Positions 29,800 to 39,635 of a DNA stretch of 64,000 bases are shown here, one piece after another. This stretch comes from Orbaceae bacterium lpD02 (lineage in GTDB: Bacteria; Pseudomonadota; Gammaproteobacteria; Enterobacterales; Orbaceae), in the NCBI GenBank assembly GCA_036251875.1, contig CP133960.1, forward strand, positions 2,772,258-2,836,257, given 5' to 3'. Position 1 is the stretch's first letter, and every line of letters starts with the position of its first letter. A model generated the notes under the pieces. The model was not told the DNA's origin. It saw nothing but the letters and a program-made list of their open reading frames with translations, and did not search any database. A program made the translations under genes and the position numbers.

Positions 29800-30546
29800 T
29801 TATTCGGTTTTGCTAATGGCTTGTAAAATATTTAGCCACAGTTGTGAATAACTTTCCCACTGCAAAAATTGTGGGCTTCCCCAGTGAGGTGCGCAATCAC
29901 TGGTAAAACAAGCGACACGACCTTTTTGATATTTACCGACAACAATTAAAGGATCGCCATTAATTTCAACAACGGTTTCTGCCTTTTGTTTTGCCATAAC
30001 TTTGTTATAGCCAAGAAAAATAGGCCAGTTATCACTAATATTTTTTAATAAGGTATGGTTATTTAATACGGTTTTCGGTCTGATTCCTTCTGGGCATTCA
30101 ACGCGGTCATCATGAGGAAACATTTCAATAGGCAGAGCATCGGCAAGTTGCGAGTTACGCCAGTTACCTTTTCCTTCTATGCCCATAAAAGTCAGGTAAC
30201 CACCGATCATTAATAATCCGCCACCATTTTGGGTATATTCTTTGATTAAGTTCAAGGCATTAGGTGTTTTTTCTAAGCCATAAAATGTGTTGTTTGGCAG
30301 TAAAAAAGTATTGCTGCCTATATCGCTAATCACAATAGCGTCATATTGGTTTAGCTCCTGCAAAGAGGTTGGGAAGTTGATCAATACTTCGTGAGCCGGC
30401 ATGTAAGTGATATCAATAGCAGCTTTTTTTAAACAGTCTAATAAAAAGGTAGCACCTTCTTCGTATCGACTCGAGGTAAAACTGTCATATCCTTTAGTAT
30501 GAATCATGTGAATATGCCATGATTCGCCAATAAATAAAATTTTCAT
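29800..30546 (-). CDS. Glutamine-amidotransferase-like protein (DUF1355 type)
   Basis: A 248-residue flavodoxin-like/class-I GATase-fold protein. GESWHIH at the N-terminus, YDAIVISDIGSNTF near 94, GGGLLMIGGYLTFMG near 110-124 and the late CFTSDCAPHWGS fit the GATase1-like (DUF1355) family. The usual nucleophile elbow GxCxG is replaced by GGYLTF, so true glutaminase activity is unlikely. Relatives occur in sugar-utilisation loci. It starts after an AAGGAG ribosome site, 15 bp behind the kinase. Its biochemical role is unknown. Confidence 0.8.
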   Translation of the reverse strand: MKILFIGESWHIHMIHTKGYDSFTSSRYEEGATFLLDCLKKAAIDITYMPAHEVLINFPTSLQELNQYDAIVISDIGSNTFLLPNNTFYGLEKTPNALNLIKEYTQNGGGLLMIGGYLTFMGIEGKGNWRNSQLADALPIEMFPHDDRVECPEGIRPKTVLNNHTLLKNISDNWPIFLGYNKVMAKQKAETVVEINGDPLIVVGKYQKGRVACFTSDCAPHWGSPQFLQWESYSQLWLNILQAISKTE

Positions 30547-30561
30547 ACATTACTCCTTACT

Positions 30562-31779
30562 TTAAATAAAGGTTTTAGGGATAACTTTGTTGATGTTTTG
30601 ATTGATTCTATCTAAGACCATTTGATGGTGTGGCATACCTGATGCCGAATCGGTTTCAACAGCTAGTGAGGCAAAGGCTGAGGCATATTGCAATGAATAC
30701 AGTAGTGCTTTACCTTGCGCTAAAGAGGCGGCAAAAGCACCATTAAACGCATCGCCTGCGCCAGATGTGTTTTTTACAACAGCAGGATAAGCGGGGGAAA
30801 AAATAAATTGTTCACCGTCAAAACATAGTGCACCTTTGGCGCCTAAGGTAATAATGACGATTTTCACTCCCATTTGGTAGATTTTTTGTGCCGCTTTTTG
30901 GGCACTTTCTATGTCGCTAATATGAACTTTTGATATCAGTGTTGCCTCAGTTTCATTTGGGGTAATAATATCAATATCAGAAAGCAAATTAAGTAAAGAG
31001 TCGTTGTAAGGTGCCGGGTTTAAAATAACTTTTACATTATTCTTCCTGGCAATGTCGATTGCCCGTTTTATGGCGTTAATATTTGTTTCAAGCTGTAACA
31101 ACATGACCGTAGAATTTTTTATTTCATCTTCAAGATAGTCTACTTCGCTGTTAGTTATCTCCATATTTGCACCTGGAGAGATCGAGATACAGTTCTCGCC
31201 TGATTCATTAGATACGAGTATGACGGCGCAGCCAGTTTTGCTTTTTACTGATTCAAATAATTTATAGTTACTAATCTTTGAGTTTTCAAAGTATCGCTTG
31301 GCATAATGATTAAATTCATCTTGCCCTATTTTCGTAACAAAATAGACATCAGACAGCGAGCAACTTGCTGCTAATGCTTGATTGGCACCTTTTCCACCAG
31401 GAGAGAAAGAAGAATACAATGCTAGAACAGATTCTCCTGGTGCCGGTAGGTGAGGGACGATATTGGTGATATCCACATTAAATGATCCCAAAATAAATAC
31501 GTGATTATGCATATTTTTTAGCCTTTGAGTATTGATAGATTGCTCGTTTAATTGAGGGTAATTAATTAAATCTTGTAATGATATTGAATCAAAAATTTGA
31601 GAGTTAAGTATTGCTCCGCCGTGGTGTCTTTTGATATAACCTTCAATCTCTAATTCGGATAAATCATTACGAACCGTCTCTGTTGTCACCTTTAATTGCT
31701 CGGCCAATTTTTTAACTTGAACAATTTTTTGCTTTTTAAGAAAATTCATTATGTTGGCTTTTCTTTCTATTTTTAGCAT
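30562..31779 (-). CDS. DeoR-type HTH fused to PfkB/ribokinase-family kinase
   Basis: A fusion of regulator and enzyme. From the ATG at 31779 (AAGGG ribosome site) it has 405 residues. Residues 1-60 are a winged HTH of the DeoR type (KLAEQLKVTTETVRNDLSEL, IKRHHGGAIL). From about 93 it is a complete ribokinase-like kinase with GSFNVDI, PGGKGANQA (127-135), TPNETEA and the catalytic GAGD with D343. It heads the operon, so it probably senses its own substrate or product and controls the genes behind it. The substrate is likely ribose-like or a nucleoside, but this is inference. The ATG ten codons upstream lacks a ribosome site. Confidence 0.88.
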   Translation of the reverse strand: MLKIERKANIMNFLKKQKIVQVKKLAEQLKVTTETVRNDLSELEIEGYIKRHHGGAILNSQIFDSISLQDLINYPQLNEQSINTQRLKNMHNHVFILGSFNVDITNIVPHLPAPGESVLALYSSFSPGGKGANQALAASCSLSDVYFVTKIGQDEFNHYAKRYFENSKISNYKLFESVKSKTGCAVILVSNESGENCISISPGANMEITNSEVDYLEDEIKNSTVMLLQLETNINAIKRAIDIARKNNVKVILNPAPYNDSLLNLLSDIDIITPNETEATLISKVHISDIESAQKAAQKIYQMGVKIVIITLGAKGALCFDGEQFIFSPAYPAVVKNTSGAGDAFNGAFAASLAQGKALLYSLQYASAFASLAVETDSASGMPHHQMVLDRINQNINKVIPKTFI

Positions 31780-32095
31780 ACCTTGACCCTTATGGTTTAA
31801 TTCAATCATAGATTGATTTATTAATGCTCGTTGTGATGAAAATCATTGTTTAGTTCCTAAAACAAAAACAAAACAAAAAATAACCAAAAATAACCAAATT
31901 ATTAAGTAAATAGCTATTAGTGTTGGCATGTTATATAGCGCGAATCTTAGGTGAGCTAGGTCAAACAATTCTTATAACCATAAATAATGCTCGTTTGTCG
32001 TCATATAAAAAAAGGTTATGTTTATTATTATTTTCTATAAAAATGGTGCCTATAGTGATAAAGTTTCGCCTTATTTGTTCAATTAGGAAAGTATT
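31780..32095. promoter_or_regulatory. Divergent intergenic region, kinase operon / sstT
   Basis: About 316 bp of AT-rich DNA between two divergent transcription units. It must hold promoters for both, but I could not single out a convincing pair. A short plus-strand open frame at 31920-32120 overlaps the start of sstT and has no ribosome site, so I do not call it a gene. Confidence 0.45.
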
Positions 32096-33334
32096 ATGCC
32101 GCGCCGTCAGCACCCCATAATTCGCTTTTATTTTAAAATTGGGTTAATTCCTCAGATTTTATTCGGTTTAATATTAGGAATAACGCTCGCGATAGTCTCT
32201 AAAGATGCCGCAATGACGGCTGGCGTATTAGGTCGCCTTTTTATTAATGCATTAAAATCGGTGGCGCCGATACTCGTGCTAGTGCTTGTTATTTCCTCTA
32301 TTGCTAATCATCAACATGGCAAAAAATCAAATATTAATATATTGATGATTCTTTATTTTGTCGGCATGATGTCAGCGGCGCTTTTAGCTACTTTTGCTAG
32401 CTTTTTATTCCCGTCAAAAATAACACTTGCAGAAAATATTCAAGAAATAGGATTAAGCCCTCCGAGTGGCGTACAAGAAATTTTAACCACATTACTCGGA
32501 CGCATGATTGACAATCCTGTTAATGCGCTTGTTCAAGCAAACTATATCGGATTAATTATTTGGGGAGTCGGGATCGGTTTAGCATTACGCCATGCTAATC
32601 AAACAACCAAAATTATGATGTCTGATCTATCCTATGCCATTTCATTTATTGTCAGGATTATTATTCGTTTTGCTCCTTTAGGTATCTTAGGTTTGGTTGC
32701 GTCAACGCTAGCTGAAACAGGTTTCGGCGAATTGATAAATTATGCTCATTTATTACTAGTATTAGTCAGTTGTATGCTAATTGTTGCTTTGGTGATTAAT
32801 CCATTGTTAGCGTTTTTGGTTATGCGTAAAAATCCATATCCTTTAATCTTAGTTTCATTAAAAGATAGTGCGATTCCTGCTTTTTTTACCCGTAGCTCAG
32901 CGGCTAATATTCCGGTTAATATGGAAATTTGTAAGAAATTAAAAATGCATGAGGATACTTACTCTGTGGCAGTGCCACTAGGGGCTGCAATTAATATGTC
33001 AGGTGCCGCAGTCACCATAACAGTATTAACACTTGCAACGGTTTATTCCATGGGAATTGTTGTCGATATTTATTCTGCTGTTTTACTCTGTATCGTTGCC
33101 TCGGTATGCGCTTGCGGTGCATCAGGTATCGCGGGTGGCTCTTTGTTGCTTATACCCGTCGCATGCAGTATGTTTGGTATTCCTAACGAAATTTCGATGA
33201 AAGTGATTGCTATTGGTCTTACCCTTGGCGTAATTCAAGACTCGGTTGAAACTGCACTGAACTCTTCCAGTGATATTGTCTTTATTGGGGCAATATCTTC
33301 TGCAATTAATAATAAAGATAATACGAACGCCTAA
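32096..33334 (+). CDS. sstT: Serine/threonine:sodium symporter SstT
   Basis: Sodium-coupled uptake of serine and threonine across the inner membrane (dicarboxylate/amino acid:cation symporter family). The 412-residue protein is close to the 414 of E. coli, and its start with [19 protein letters not shown] is typical. Late motifs [15 protein letters not shown] and [17 protein letters not shown] are the hairpin and NMxG-type transport motifs. The ATG has AGGA seven bases upstream. It is transcribed alone, divergently from the kinase operon. Confidence 0.95.
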   Translation: MPRRQHPIIRFYFKIGLIPQILFGLILGITLAIVSKDAAMTAGVLGRLFINALKSVAPILVLVLVISSIANHQHGKKSNINILMILYFVGMMSAALLATFASFLFPSKITLAENIQEIGLSPPSGVQEILTTLLGRMIDNPVNALVQANYIGLIIWGVGIGLALRHANQTTKIMMSDLSYAISFIVRIIIRFAPLGILGLVASTLAETGFGELINYAHLLLVLVSCMLIVALVINPLLAFLVMRKNPYPLILVSLKDSAIPAFFTRSSAANIPVNMEICKKLKMHEDTYSVAVPLGAAINMSGAAVTITVLTLATVYSMGIVVDIYSAVLLCIVASVCACGASGIAGGSLLLIPVACSMFGIPNEISMKVIAIGLTLGVIQDSVETALNSSSDIVFIGAISSAINNKDNTNA

Positions 33335-33394
33335 TATTTTAAATCCTTATCTTATTCATAGGGTATCTTTTAACATCGCGATATTATAAAAATA

Positions 33395-33447
33395 TTGGCT
33401 TTCCTATTTTAGCTGTATATAATTACATGGTCTGTATAAAAAAACAG
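33395..33447 (+). promoter_or_regulatory. lexA promoter with two LexA boxes
   Basis: TTGGCT (33395-33400), a 17-bp spacer and TATAAT (33418-33423) form a near-consensus sigma-70 promoter. LexA box 1 (33413-33428, CTGT-N8-ACAT, one mismatch) covers the -10 element. Box 2 (33432-33447, CTGT-N8-ACAG, exact core) lies directly after it. This double-operator autoregulated layout is like that of E. coli lexA. Confidence 0.88.
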
Positions 33448-33458
33448 GGAAATAAAAT

Positions 33459-34073
33459 ATGAAACCACTTACAGAGCGGCAACAACAAATTTATGATTTA
33501 ATTCGAACCCATATTCAGGCAACGGGAATGCCTCCAACTCGTGCAGAAATTGCGACCCAGCTAGGTTTTCGTTCAGCTAATGCGGCAGAAGAGCACCTTA
33601 AAGCCTTAGCTCGCAAAGGAGCAATTGAAATGATCGCGGGATCGTCGCGCGGTATTCGTTTGCTACTTGAAGATGAAGTTGAAGATGGATTACCACTTAT
33701 TGGTAGAGTTGCTGCGGGATCGCCTATTTTAGCGCAAGAGCATGTTGAAGGGCATTATCAAGTCGATCCAACACTGTTTAAGCCAAGTGCCGATTTTCTA
33801 TTACGTATTAATGGCATGTCAATGAAAGATATTGGCATTTTAGATGGTGATTTACTGGCGGTGCATAAAACACAAAATGCACTCAATGGTCAGGTTATTG
33901 TTGCCCGAATCGGCGAAGAAGTTACAGTAAAACGATTAGAAAAAAAAGGGACAAAAATTCGCTTAATCGCTGAAAATACCGAGTTCTTGCCGATCGAAGT
34001 TGACTTACAAAAACACGATTTTTCTATTGAAGGATTAGCTGTGGGTGTGATTCGTAATGGGTCATGGATGTAA
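33459..34073 (+). CDS. lexA: LexA repressor
   Basis: SOS-response repressor that is inactivated by RecA-stimulated self-cleavage. The 204-residue protein has a winged HTH at residues 1-65 ([24 protein letters not shown]), the scissile A86-G87 in VAAGSP, and catalytic S121 (GMSMKD) and K158 (VTVKRL). Two LexA boxes cover its promoter, so it is autoregulated. A small membrane-protein gene follows 55 bp later, where E. coli has dinF. Confidence 0.97.
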   Translation: MKPLTERQQQIYDLIRTHIQATGMPPTRAEIATQLGFRSANAAEEHLKALARKGAIEMIAGSSRGIRLLLEDEVEDGLPLIGRVAAGSPILAQEHVEGHYQVDPTLFKPSADFLLRINGMSMKDIGILDGDLLAVHKTQNALNGQVIVARIGEEVTVKRLEKKGTKIRLIAENTEFLPIEVDLQKHDFSIEGLAVGVIRNGSWM

Positions 34074-34128
34074 TTATTAATAACTTGAGCTAAAATAGCT
34101 TAAATTTATTAGAGCGGGGAGCTTTGAA

Positions 34129-34494
34129 ATGTGGTTATTTTGGCTATATGAAGTGTTGGGTTTTCTTGCGGTTGTAATCGCCATTGTAATATATTGCCAT
34201 TGGCGTAAAATCGGTTTTTGGTCATTTATTTGGCGACAATTAAAATGGGTGGCGCTAGCGATTGTTGCGGTGTGGCTAATTATTACCATCCTATGCTGGA
34301 CTCATTTATACCATGCAACACAATGTTATTTTAGAGGTGTGAGCATGAAAGCGAATACAAAATATTCTATTTATTTAGGTGAATGCCAGATTGAAACGCC
34401 AAGAGGTTCATATATTCCAATTGATAGAACCCGTTCATTGCCTGATGGTAGCAAATCTGGTGACGATGAGAGTGATTTATACTTCGGTGAATAA
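34129..34494 (+). CDS. Small membrane protein of unknown function
   Basis: A 121-residue protein I do not recognise. It has two hydrophobic segments, about residues 3-22 and 38-58, and a soluble C-terminal tail of about 60 residues with two cysteines (CYFRG, GECQIE) and an acidic end. The second part (YSIYLGECQIETPRGSYIPI) looks like a small beta domain, probably periplasmic. A strong GGGGAG ribosome site precedes the ATG. It lies 55 bp behind lexA on the same strand, so it may be co-induced by DNA damage; this is inference from position. Confidence 0.7.
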   Translation: MWLFWLYEVLGFLAVVIAIVIYCHWRKIGFWSFIWRQLKWVALAIVAVWLIITILCWTHLYHATQCYFRGVSMKANTKYSIYLGECQIETPRGSYIPIDRTRSLPDGSKSGDDESDLYFGE

Positions 34495-34504
34495 AAAGTT
34501 GAGT

Positions 34505-34532
34505 AAAAAAAGCGACATTAATGCCGCTTTCT
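34505..34532. terminator. Bidirectional terminator
   Basis: An imperfect stem around the palindrome CATTAATG, flanked by AAAGCG / CGCTTT, with A-run on the left and TTTCTTT on the right. It lies between the convergent membrane-protein gene and pagP and would terminate both, more strongly on the minus strand where a 7-T run follows. Confidence 0.75.
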
Positions 34533-34535
34533 TTA

Positions 34536-35084
34536 TTAGAGCTGCCAGCGCAACCAAGTAAATAATATGTTACCTGTATTTTTTTTAACACCAGGGACAT
34601 AAGCACTTTGTACCGATAAACGGTCATATTCAACCGAAAATAGTGGTAGCGGGGCGGGGAATGGGATCCAGTTATAATCTTTACGCGCAGTAACACTTAA
34701 TGTATAACCAATGCCAATTCGCCATTTTTCGCTATTACCTGGTCGCCAATACGTTTGGTAAGCATAGCCACCAATTGGTTCGATAACATTATGTGAATCT
34801 TGGAATTCCATAACATAAAGCGCATGCCAATCGCCTTCCTGATCAAAGCGATAAACTCCTGCGCCAATACCCCAAGGCCTTTCATTATAGCTATCTATTT
34901 TGTCTTTATCGTAAGTTGCTCGGTTATGCCATGTATTAGCTGGAATATACAATTCATACTTATCTGAGTTCCACGTCTCAGATAAGCTATTTTTTACTGC
35001 TTGCCACCAACTGATATCAGCCTCTTCAGCTGATGCGAATAAAGGGAACAAAAACAAAAAAACTAATAGGTATTTTTTGGGCAT
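34536..35084 (-). CDS. pagP: Lipid A palmitoyltransferase PagP
   Basis: Outer-membrane enzyme that transfers palmitate from phospholipids to lipid A. From the ATG at 35084 (AAAGAG ribosome site) it has 182 residues, starting with a signal peptide ending in FASA. NTWHNR near 50-55 contains the active-site histidine, YDKDKIDSYNERPWG follows, and ARKDYNWIPFPAPLPL is the conserved central part. The C-terminal strand ends FTWLRWQL. This fits an eight-stranded barrel. In enterobacteria pagP is PhoPQ-controlled; no PhoP box was looked for in detail here. The gene implies lipid A that is remodelled against host peptides. Confidence 0.93.
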   Translation of the reverse strand: MPKKYLLVFLFLFPLFASAEEADISWWQAVKNSLSETWNSDKYELYIPANTWHNRATYDKDKIDSYNERPWGIGAGVYRFDQEGDWHALYVMEFQDSHNVIEPIGGYAYQTYWRPGNSEKWRIGIGYTLSVTARKDYNWIPFPAPLPLFSVEYDRLSVQSAYVPGVKKNTGNILFTWLRWQL

Positions 35085-35205
35085 ATCAACTCTTTTTAGT
35101 GTAATAGGCATGTCTAATACTGCATATTTTAATGCTATTATCCATTTTGTGAAGTAAAATTATAATAGTTAGGCGCATTTTTTTATTTATGCCCAATTAT
35201 TTAAG

Positions 35206-36447
35206 TCACTGTAGTGTAGAGCTTAATCTGGCTACATCATAACCTGTTGGGGTTTGATGAATACGTAGCCCAAACTCGGGAATAATAGCAAAAATATGGT
35301 CGAAAATATCGGCTTGAATATTTTCATATACAAGCCATTGAGTCGTATTAGTAAATGCGTAGATTTCAAGCGGTAATCCATTTTCGGTTGGTGATAACTG
35401 ACGAACCATTAATGTCATGTTTTGATTAATTTGCGAATTATCACGTAAATATGCCTCTAAATATGCTCGAAATGTACCTAAATTAGTTAAACGTCTAGCA
35501 TTGATTTCATCATTTACACTAATATGATTGGTATTATTGTAATGTGTTATTTCAGCAAGTTTATCTTCAATATAAGGTGCAATAAGTTGTAATTTTTTTA
35601 ATTTTTCACACTCATTGGTAGCCAAAAAGTGGACACTTGTGGTATCAATATAGATACTCCTTTTTATTCGACGGCTACCCGATTCAGTCATGCCTTGCCA
35701 ATTTTTGAATGAATCAGAAATAAGGGCATAAGTAGGGATGGTTGTAATTGTTTTGTCCCAATTCTGTACTTTAACTGTGGTTAAATTAATATCAATTACA
35801 TCACCATCTGCGCCATACTTTGGCATTTCAAGCCAATCCCCTACATTAAGCATTTTATTCGCAGATAACTGGATACCGGCGACCAGCCCTAATAAAGGAT
35901 CTTTGAATATTAGCATTAATACTGCAGTCATTGCGCCGAGGCCGCTTAGCAGTAACAATGGCGATCGATTAATCAGTAATGAAATGGCCAAAATAGTAAT
36001 GAAAATTGACATTATGATTTTAATACTTTGAATAATGCCACGAATAGGTAATCTTTTTACTAAACCATTACGCTGTGAGAGACTAAGACAAGTATCTAAA
36101 ATGGCAAAGAGCGACAAAGTGATTGAAATTAATATCCAAATTTGAGAGGCAATAATAAGTATTTCTTGTAGAAGTTCACCATTATTTAGCCAAAGTCTTG
36201 CTTGCATATAAACTAATAAACCTTGTAAAGCATAGGCTAGGCGATTAAATACTTTATGTTCGATTAAATAGGTACACCAGCTATTGCCCGCATAACGATA
36301 ACTAAAGCTTTTAAGTAATATTTTATGGACAATGACGTAAACAAGAAAGGCGATAAAAATAATCAGGCACAATATTAGACCAAGTGCAATATAGTGGGAA
36401 AATTGAACATTATATTGCTTGAGTAAATCGATAAGATAATTTTGCAT
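35206..36447 (-). CDS. ybdG: Mechanosensitive channel, YbdG (MscM) type
   Basis: MscS-family channel of 413 residues, close to the 415 of E. coli YbdG, which protects against osmotic downshock and mild hyperosmotic stress. There are about five membrane segments in residues 15-200. The pore-lining helix region LLLLSGLGAMTAVLMLIFKDPLLGLVAGIQL is followed by the beta domain with VGDWLEMPKYGADGDVIDINLTTVKVQNWD, where the family's extended loop is visible. The rest is cytosolic. The gene is divergent from clpB. Confidence 0.9.
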   Translation of the reverse strand: MQNYLIDLLKQYNVQFSHYIALGLILCLIIFIAFLVYVIVHKILLKSFSYRYAGNSWCTYLIEHKVFNRLAYALQGLLVYMQARLWLNNGELLQEILIIASQIWILISITLSLFAILDTCLSLSQRNGLVKRLPIRGIIQSIKIIMSIFITILAISLLINRSPLLLLSGLGAMTAVLMLIFKDPLLGLVAGIQLSANKMLNVGDWLEMPKYGADGDVIDINLTTVKVQNWDKTITTIPTYALISDSFKNWQGMTESGSRRIKRSIYIDTTSVHFLATNECEKLKKLQLIAPYIEDKLAEITHYNNTNHISVNDEINARRLTNLGTFRAYLEAYLRDNSQINQNMTLMVRQLSPTENGLPLEIYAFTNTTQWLVYENIQADIFDHIFAIIPEFGLRIHQTPTGYDVARLSSTLQ

Positions 36448-36831
36448 TACGCCATCTACTCCTTATTGCTGGTGGTGAATTACCGACGCTATTACTATTT
36501 AAAGTGCTAGCTAGATAAATAAATAAATAAATAAATAAAGGATACATTGAGATGCTATTTTTTCTTTTAAACTAACTTATAGCGCGCTTATCTACATCGT
36601 AAATTAAATCGCAAATTAATTTACCAATAAAATACCATCAATTTTTGGATAAATATCTTAATACCTTACCTATTTTTATTAGTTATGTAAATAAAACAAT
36701 GGATTAATTATATTGATAAAAATTTATTGACAAACACTTGAAATTTAATTAAGCGGACATATCTATTTAGCAATGCAAAGGTTTAAGTATTTGAAATATT
36801 TGAACCAAATTATTGCTAACGGAGATTAAAT
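36448..36831. promoter_or_regulatory. Divergent ybdG / clpB intergenic region
   Basis: A 384-bp AT-rich region. At 36515-36538 there are six tandem copies of ATAA. Upstream of clpB, CTTGAAA (36737-36743) with GGACATAT at 36755-36762 resembles a heat-shock (sigma-32) promoter, though the spacer is slightly short. TTGACA at 36727-36732 is a possible sigma-70 -35 element without a clear -10 partner. Confidence 0.4.
36515..36538. repeat. Tetranucleotide repeat (ATAA)6
   Basis: Six uninterrupted copies of ATAA lie about 70 bp upstream of the ybdG start and 295 bp upstream of clpB. Such short repeats can vary in copy number, but here the position is not clearly between promoter elements. Confidence 0.8.
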
Positions 36832-39402
36832 ATGCGGTTAGATAAATTAACAAACAAGTTTCAACAGGCATTAGCTGATGCACAATCCATGGCTTTAGGT
36901 AAAGATAATCAATATATTGAGCCTGTGCATGTATTAGCGGCAATGCTAAACCAAGATGGAAGCAGTGTTAAACCATTGCTAGCTTCTGCTGGAGCCAATT
37001 TAAATGTACTACAACGAGAATTGACACAAGCAGTTGATAAACTACCCCAAGTGCAAGGTGTGGGCGGAGAGATCATTCCATCGCAAGATTTTATTAGGCT
37101 CTTAAATCTGTGTGATAAGTTAGCACAAAAAGGGGGTGATAGTTATATTTCATCTGAATTATTTATTTTAGCAGCCTTCGAAGATAAAGGTATATTAGCT
37201 GATATTTTAAAGCGTTCAGGTATAACTAAAGATAAATTTACTCAAGCGGTCAATCAAGTAAGAGGAACTGATAACGTGAATGATGCCAATGCCGAAGACC
37301 AGCGTGATGCGCTAAAAAAATATACTATTGATTTAACGGAAAGAGCAGAACAAGGTAAACTTGATCCGGTCATTGGTCGTGATGAAGAGATCCGCCGGAC
37401 CATTCAAGTACTACAACGTAGGACTAAAAATAATCCAGTATTAATTGGTGAACCGGGTGTAGGTAAAACAGCAATAGTTGAAGGGTTAGCGCAGCGAATT
37501 GTTAACCATGAGGTACCAGAAGGATTACGTAGTAAGCGTGTTTTGTCGCTCGATATGGGCGCCTTAATTGCAGGTGCAAAATATCGTGGCGAGTTTGAAG
37601 AGCGTTTAAAAGCCGTGTTGAAAGATATTGGCAAAGAACAAGGTAATGTGATCCTTTTTATCGATGAAATTCATACTATGGTTGGGGCAGGTAAAAGCGA
37701 TGGTGCGATGGATGCAGGTAACATGTTAAAACCCGCTCTAGCAAGAGGTGAGCTACACTGCGTCGGTGCGACAACACTTGATGAATACCGTCAATATATT
37801 GAGAAAGATCCTGCATTAGAGCGTCGATTCCAAAAAGTGTATGTCGCAGAGCCAACGGTTGAAGATACCATTGCTATTTTACGCGGATTAAAAGAGCGTT
37901 ATGAACTACATCATCGCGTGCAAATAACCGATCCAGCTATTGTTGCCGCTGCGACGTTATCGCACCGTTATATTTCCGACCGTATGCTACCGGATAAAGC
38001 CATTGATTTAATCGATGAAGCGGCGTCGAGTATTCGTATGCAGATGGATTCAAAACCGGAGTCATTAGACCGGTTAGAACGAAGAATTATTCAACTTAAA
38101 CTAGAGCAACAAGCGCTCAAGAAGGAGGTCGATGATGCGAGCAAAAAGCGTCTTGAGATGCTCAATGAGGAGCTCTCTGAGAAGGAAAAGGAGTATGCTT
38201 CACTTGAGGAAGAGTGGAAGTCAGAGAAGGCTGCAGTTTCGGGCACTCAAGCTATCAAAGCAGAATTGGAAAAAGCGCGAACTGAGTTAGAACAAGCACG
38301 CAGAGCCGGTGATTTAAATAAAATGTCAGAGCTGCAATATGGCAAAATTCCTGAACTTGATAAACAACTGGCTTCGGCGACACAGCTTGAAGGTAAAACT
38401 ATGAAGCTGCTACGAAACGAAGTGACCGATCATGAAATTGCTGAAGTATTGGCAAAAGCGACTGGTATTCCTGTGTCAAGAATGTTAGAGAGTGAAAAAA
38501 GCAAATTACTGCATATGGAAGAGGCATTGCACCAACGTGTTATAGGGCAAAATGAAGCTGTTATTGCCGTAGCAAATGCAATTCGCCGTAGCCGAGCCGG
38601 GCTTTCTGACCCAAATAAGCCGATTGGTTCCTTTTTATTTTTAGGGCCAACAGGGGTGGGTAAAACGGAGCTTTGTAAATCATTAGCAAACTTTATGTTT
38701 GACAGTGAAGATGCGATGGTGCGTATTGATATGTCTGAATTTATGGAAAAACACTCTGTCGCCCGTTTAATTGGTGCGCCTCCAGGGTATGTTGGCTATG
38801 AAGAAGGTGGTTATTTAACTGAAGCAGTAAGACGTAGACCGTACTCGGTGATCTTACTTGATGAAGTTGAAAAAGCACATCCAGATGTATTTAATATTTT
38901 ATTGCAAGTACTTGATGATGGACGGTTAACCGATGGTCAAGGTCGAACAGTTGATTTTCGTAATACTGTAATTATTATGACATCTAATTTAGGATCTGAT
39001 TTGGTACAAGGTCAAATTGAACTAACTTATGACGAAATGAAAGCACTCGTTATGACCGTTGTGACTAAACATTTTAGGCCTGAGTTTATCAATCGAATTG
39101 ATGAAACAGTAGTATTCCACCCACTTGCGCAAGAAAATATTAAGGCAATTGCGAAGATTCAATTAGCGCGAGTAGATAAGCGTCTTGAAGAGCGGGGCTA
39201 TGAAGTCGAGGTTTCGGATACGGCGTTAGAGTATATCGCTAAAGTTGGCTTTGATCCTATTTATGGTGCTAGACCGTTAAAACGTGCGATACAACAGGAA
39301 ATTGAGAATCCTCTTGCACAGCAGATATTATCAGGACAACTTATTCCAGGTAAAAAAATCCATCTTGATTTAGTTAATGATAATATTGTGGCAAAGCAAT
39401 AA
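36832..39402 (+). CDS. clpB: Disaggregase ATP-dependent chaperone ClpB
   Basis: Hexameric AAA+ disaggregase that rescues aggregated proteins with DnaK. The 856-residue protein has the N domain, Walker A GEPGVGKT from residue 206, the first Walker B with [12 protein letters not shown], the coiled-coil middle domain (about 410-530), and second Walker A GPTGVGKT from 605. It lacks the IGF/L loop of ClpA/ClpX, and the length is that of ClpB. The ATG has GGAG seven bases before it. A possible heat-shock promoter lies about 90 bp upstream and a strong terminator follows. Confidence 0.97.
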   Translation: MRLDKLTNKFQQALADAQSMALGKDNQYIEPVHVLAAMLNQDGSSVKPLLASAGANLNVLQRELTQAVDKLPQVQGVGGEIIPSQDFIRLLNLCDKLAQKGGDSYISSELFILAAFEDKGILADILKRSGITKDKFTQAVNQVRGTDNVNDANAEDQRDALKKYTIDLTERAEQGKLDPVIGRDEEIRRTIQVLQRRTKNNPVLIGEPGVGKTAIVEGLAQRIVNHEVPEGLRSKRVLSLDMGALIAGAKYRGEFEERLKAVLKDIGKEQGNVILFIDEIHTMVGAGKSDGAMDAGNMLKPALARGELHCVGATTLDEYRQYIEKDPALERRFQKVYVAEPTVEDTIAILRGLKERYELHHRVQITDPAIVAAATLSHRYISDRMLPDKAIDLIDEAASSIRMQMDSKPESLDRLERRIIQLKLEQQALKKEVDDASKKRLEMLNEELSEKEKEYASLEEEWKSEKAAVSGTQAIKAELEKARTELEQARRAGDLNKMSELQYGKIPELDKQLASATQLEGKTMKLLRNEVTDHEIAEVLAKATGIPVSRMLESEKSKLLHMEEALHQRVIGQNEAVIAVANAIRRSRAGLSDPNKPIGSFLFLGPTGVGKTELCKSLANFMFDSEDAMVRIDMSEFMEKHSVARLIGAPPGYVGYEEGGYLTEAVRRRPYSVILLDEVEKAHPDVFNILLQVLDDGRLTDGQGRTVDFRNTVIIMTSNLGSDLVQGQIELTYDEMKALVMTVVTKHFRPEFINRIDETVVFHPLAQENIKAIAKIQLARVDKRLEERGYEVEVSDTALEYIAKVGFDPIYGARPLKRAIQQEIENPLAQQILSGQLIPGKKIHLDLVNDNIVAKQ

Positions 39403-39420
39403 ATTCGTTATTAATGATAA

Positions 39421-39445
39421 AACCGGCCTAGTCGCCGGTTTTTTT
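39421..39445 (+). terminator. clpB terminator
   Basis: AACCGGC-CTAGTC-GCCGGTT: a perfect 7-bp stem with a 6-nt loop, running into seven T residues in all. It is a textbook intrinsic terminator 18 bp after the clpB stop. Confidence 0.92.
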
Positions 39446-39635
39446 ATATAATAGAGGGGGATTAGCACTTCTATTGTAAGAATATTTAACTCATAATCGT
39501 TAAACTCATTTTCGTTTTCACTATTTTTTAATACTCTTCGCATAATAAAAAAATTAATAAAATAGGTTATTAAGGTATATAATTATGTACTAGATAAATA
39601 ATTTGATTTAATTGCAACGGTCGTTAAGGTCTATT

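Noticed and set aside
29800-30546. Function as a true glutamine amidotransferase
   Set aside because: The GxCxG nucleophile motif is replaced by GGYLTF.
31920-32120. 66-codon plus-strand open frame before sstT
   Set aside because: It overlaps the start of sstT in another frame, has no ribosome site and no recognisable sequence.
36727-36762. Firm call of a sigma-32 promoter for clpB
   Set aside because: CTTGAAA is exact but the -10 part and spacing deviate, so it is only mentioned as a candidate.
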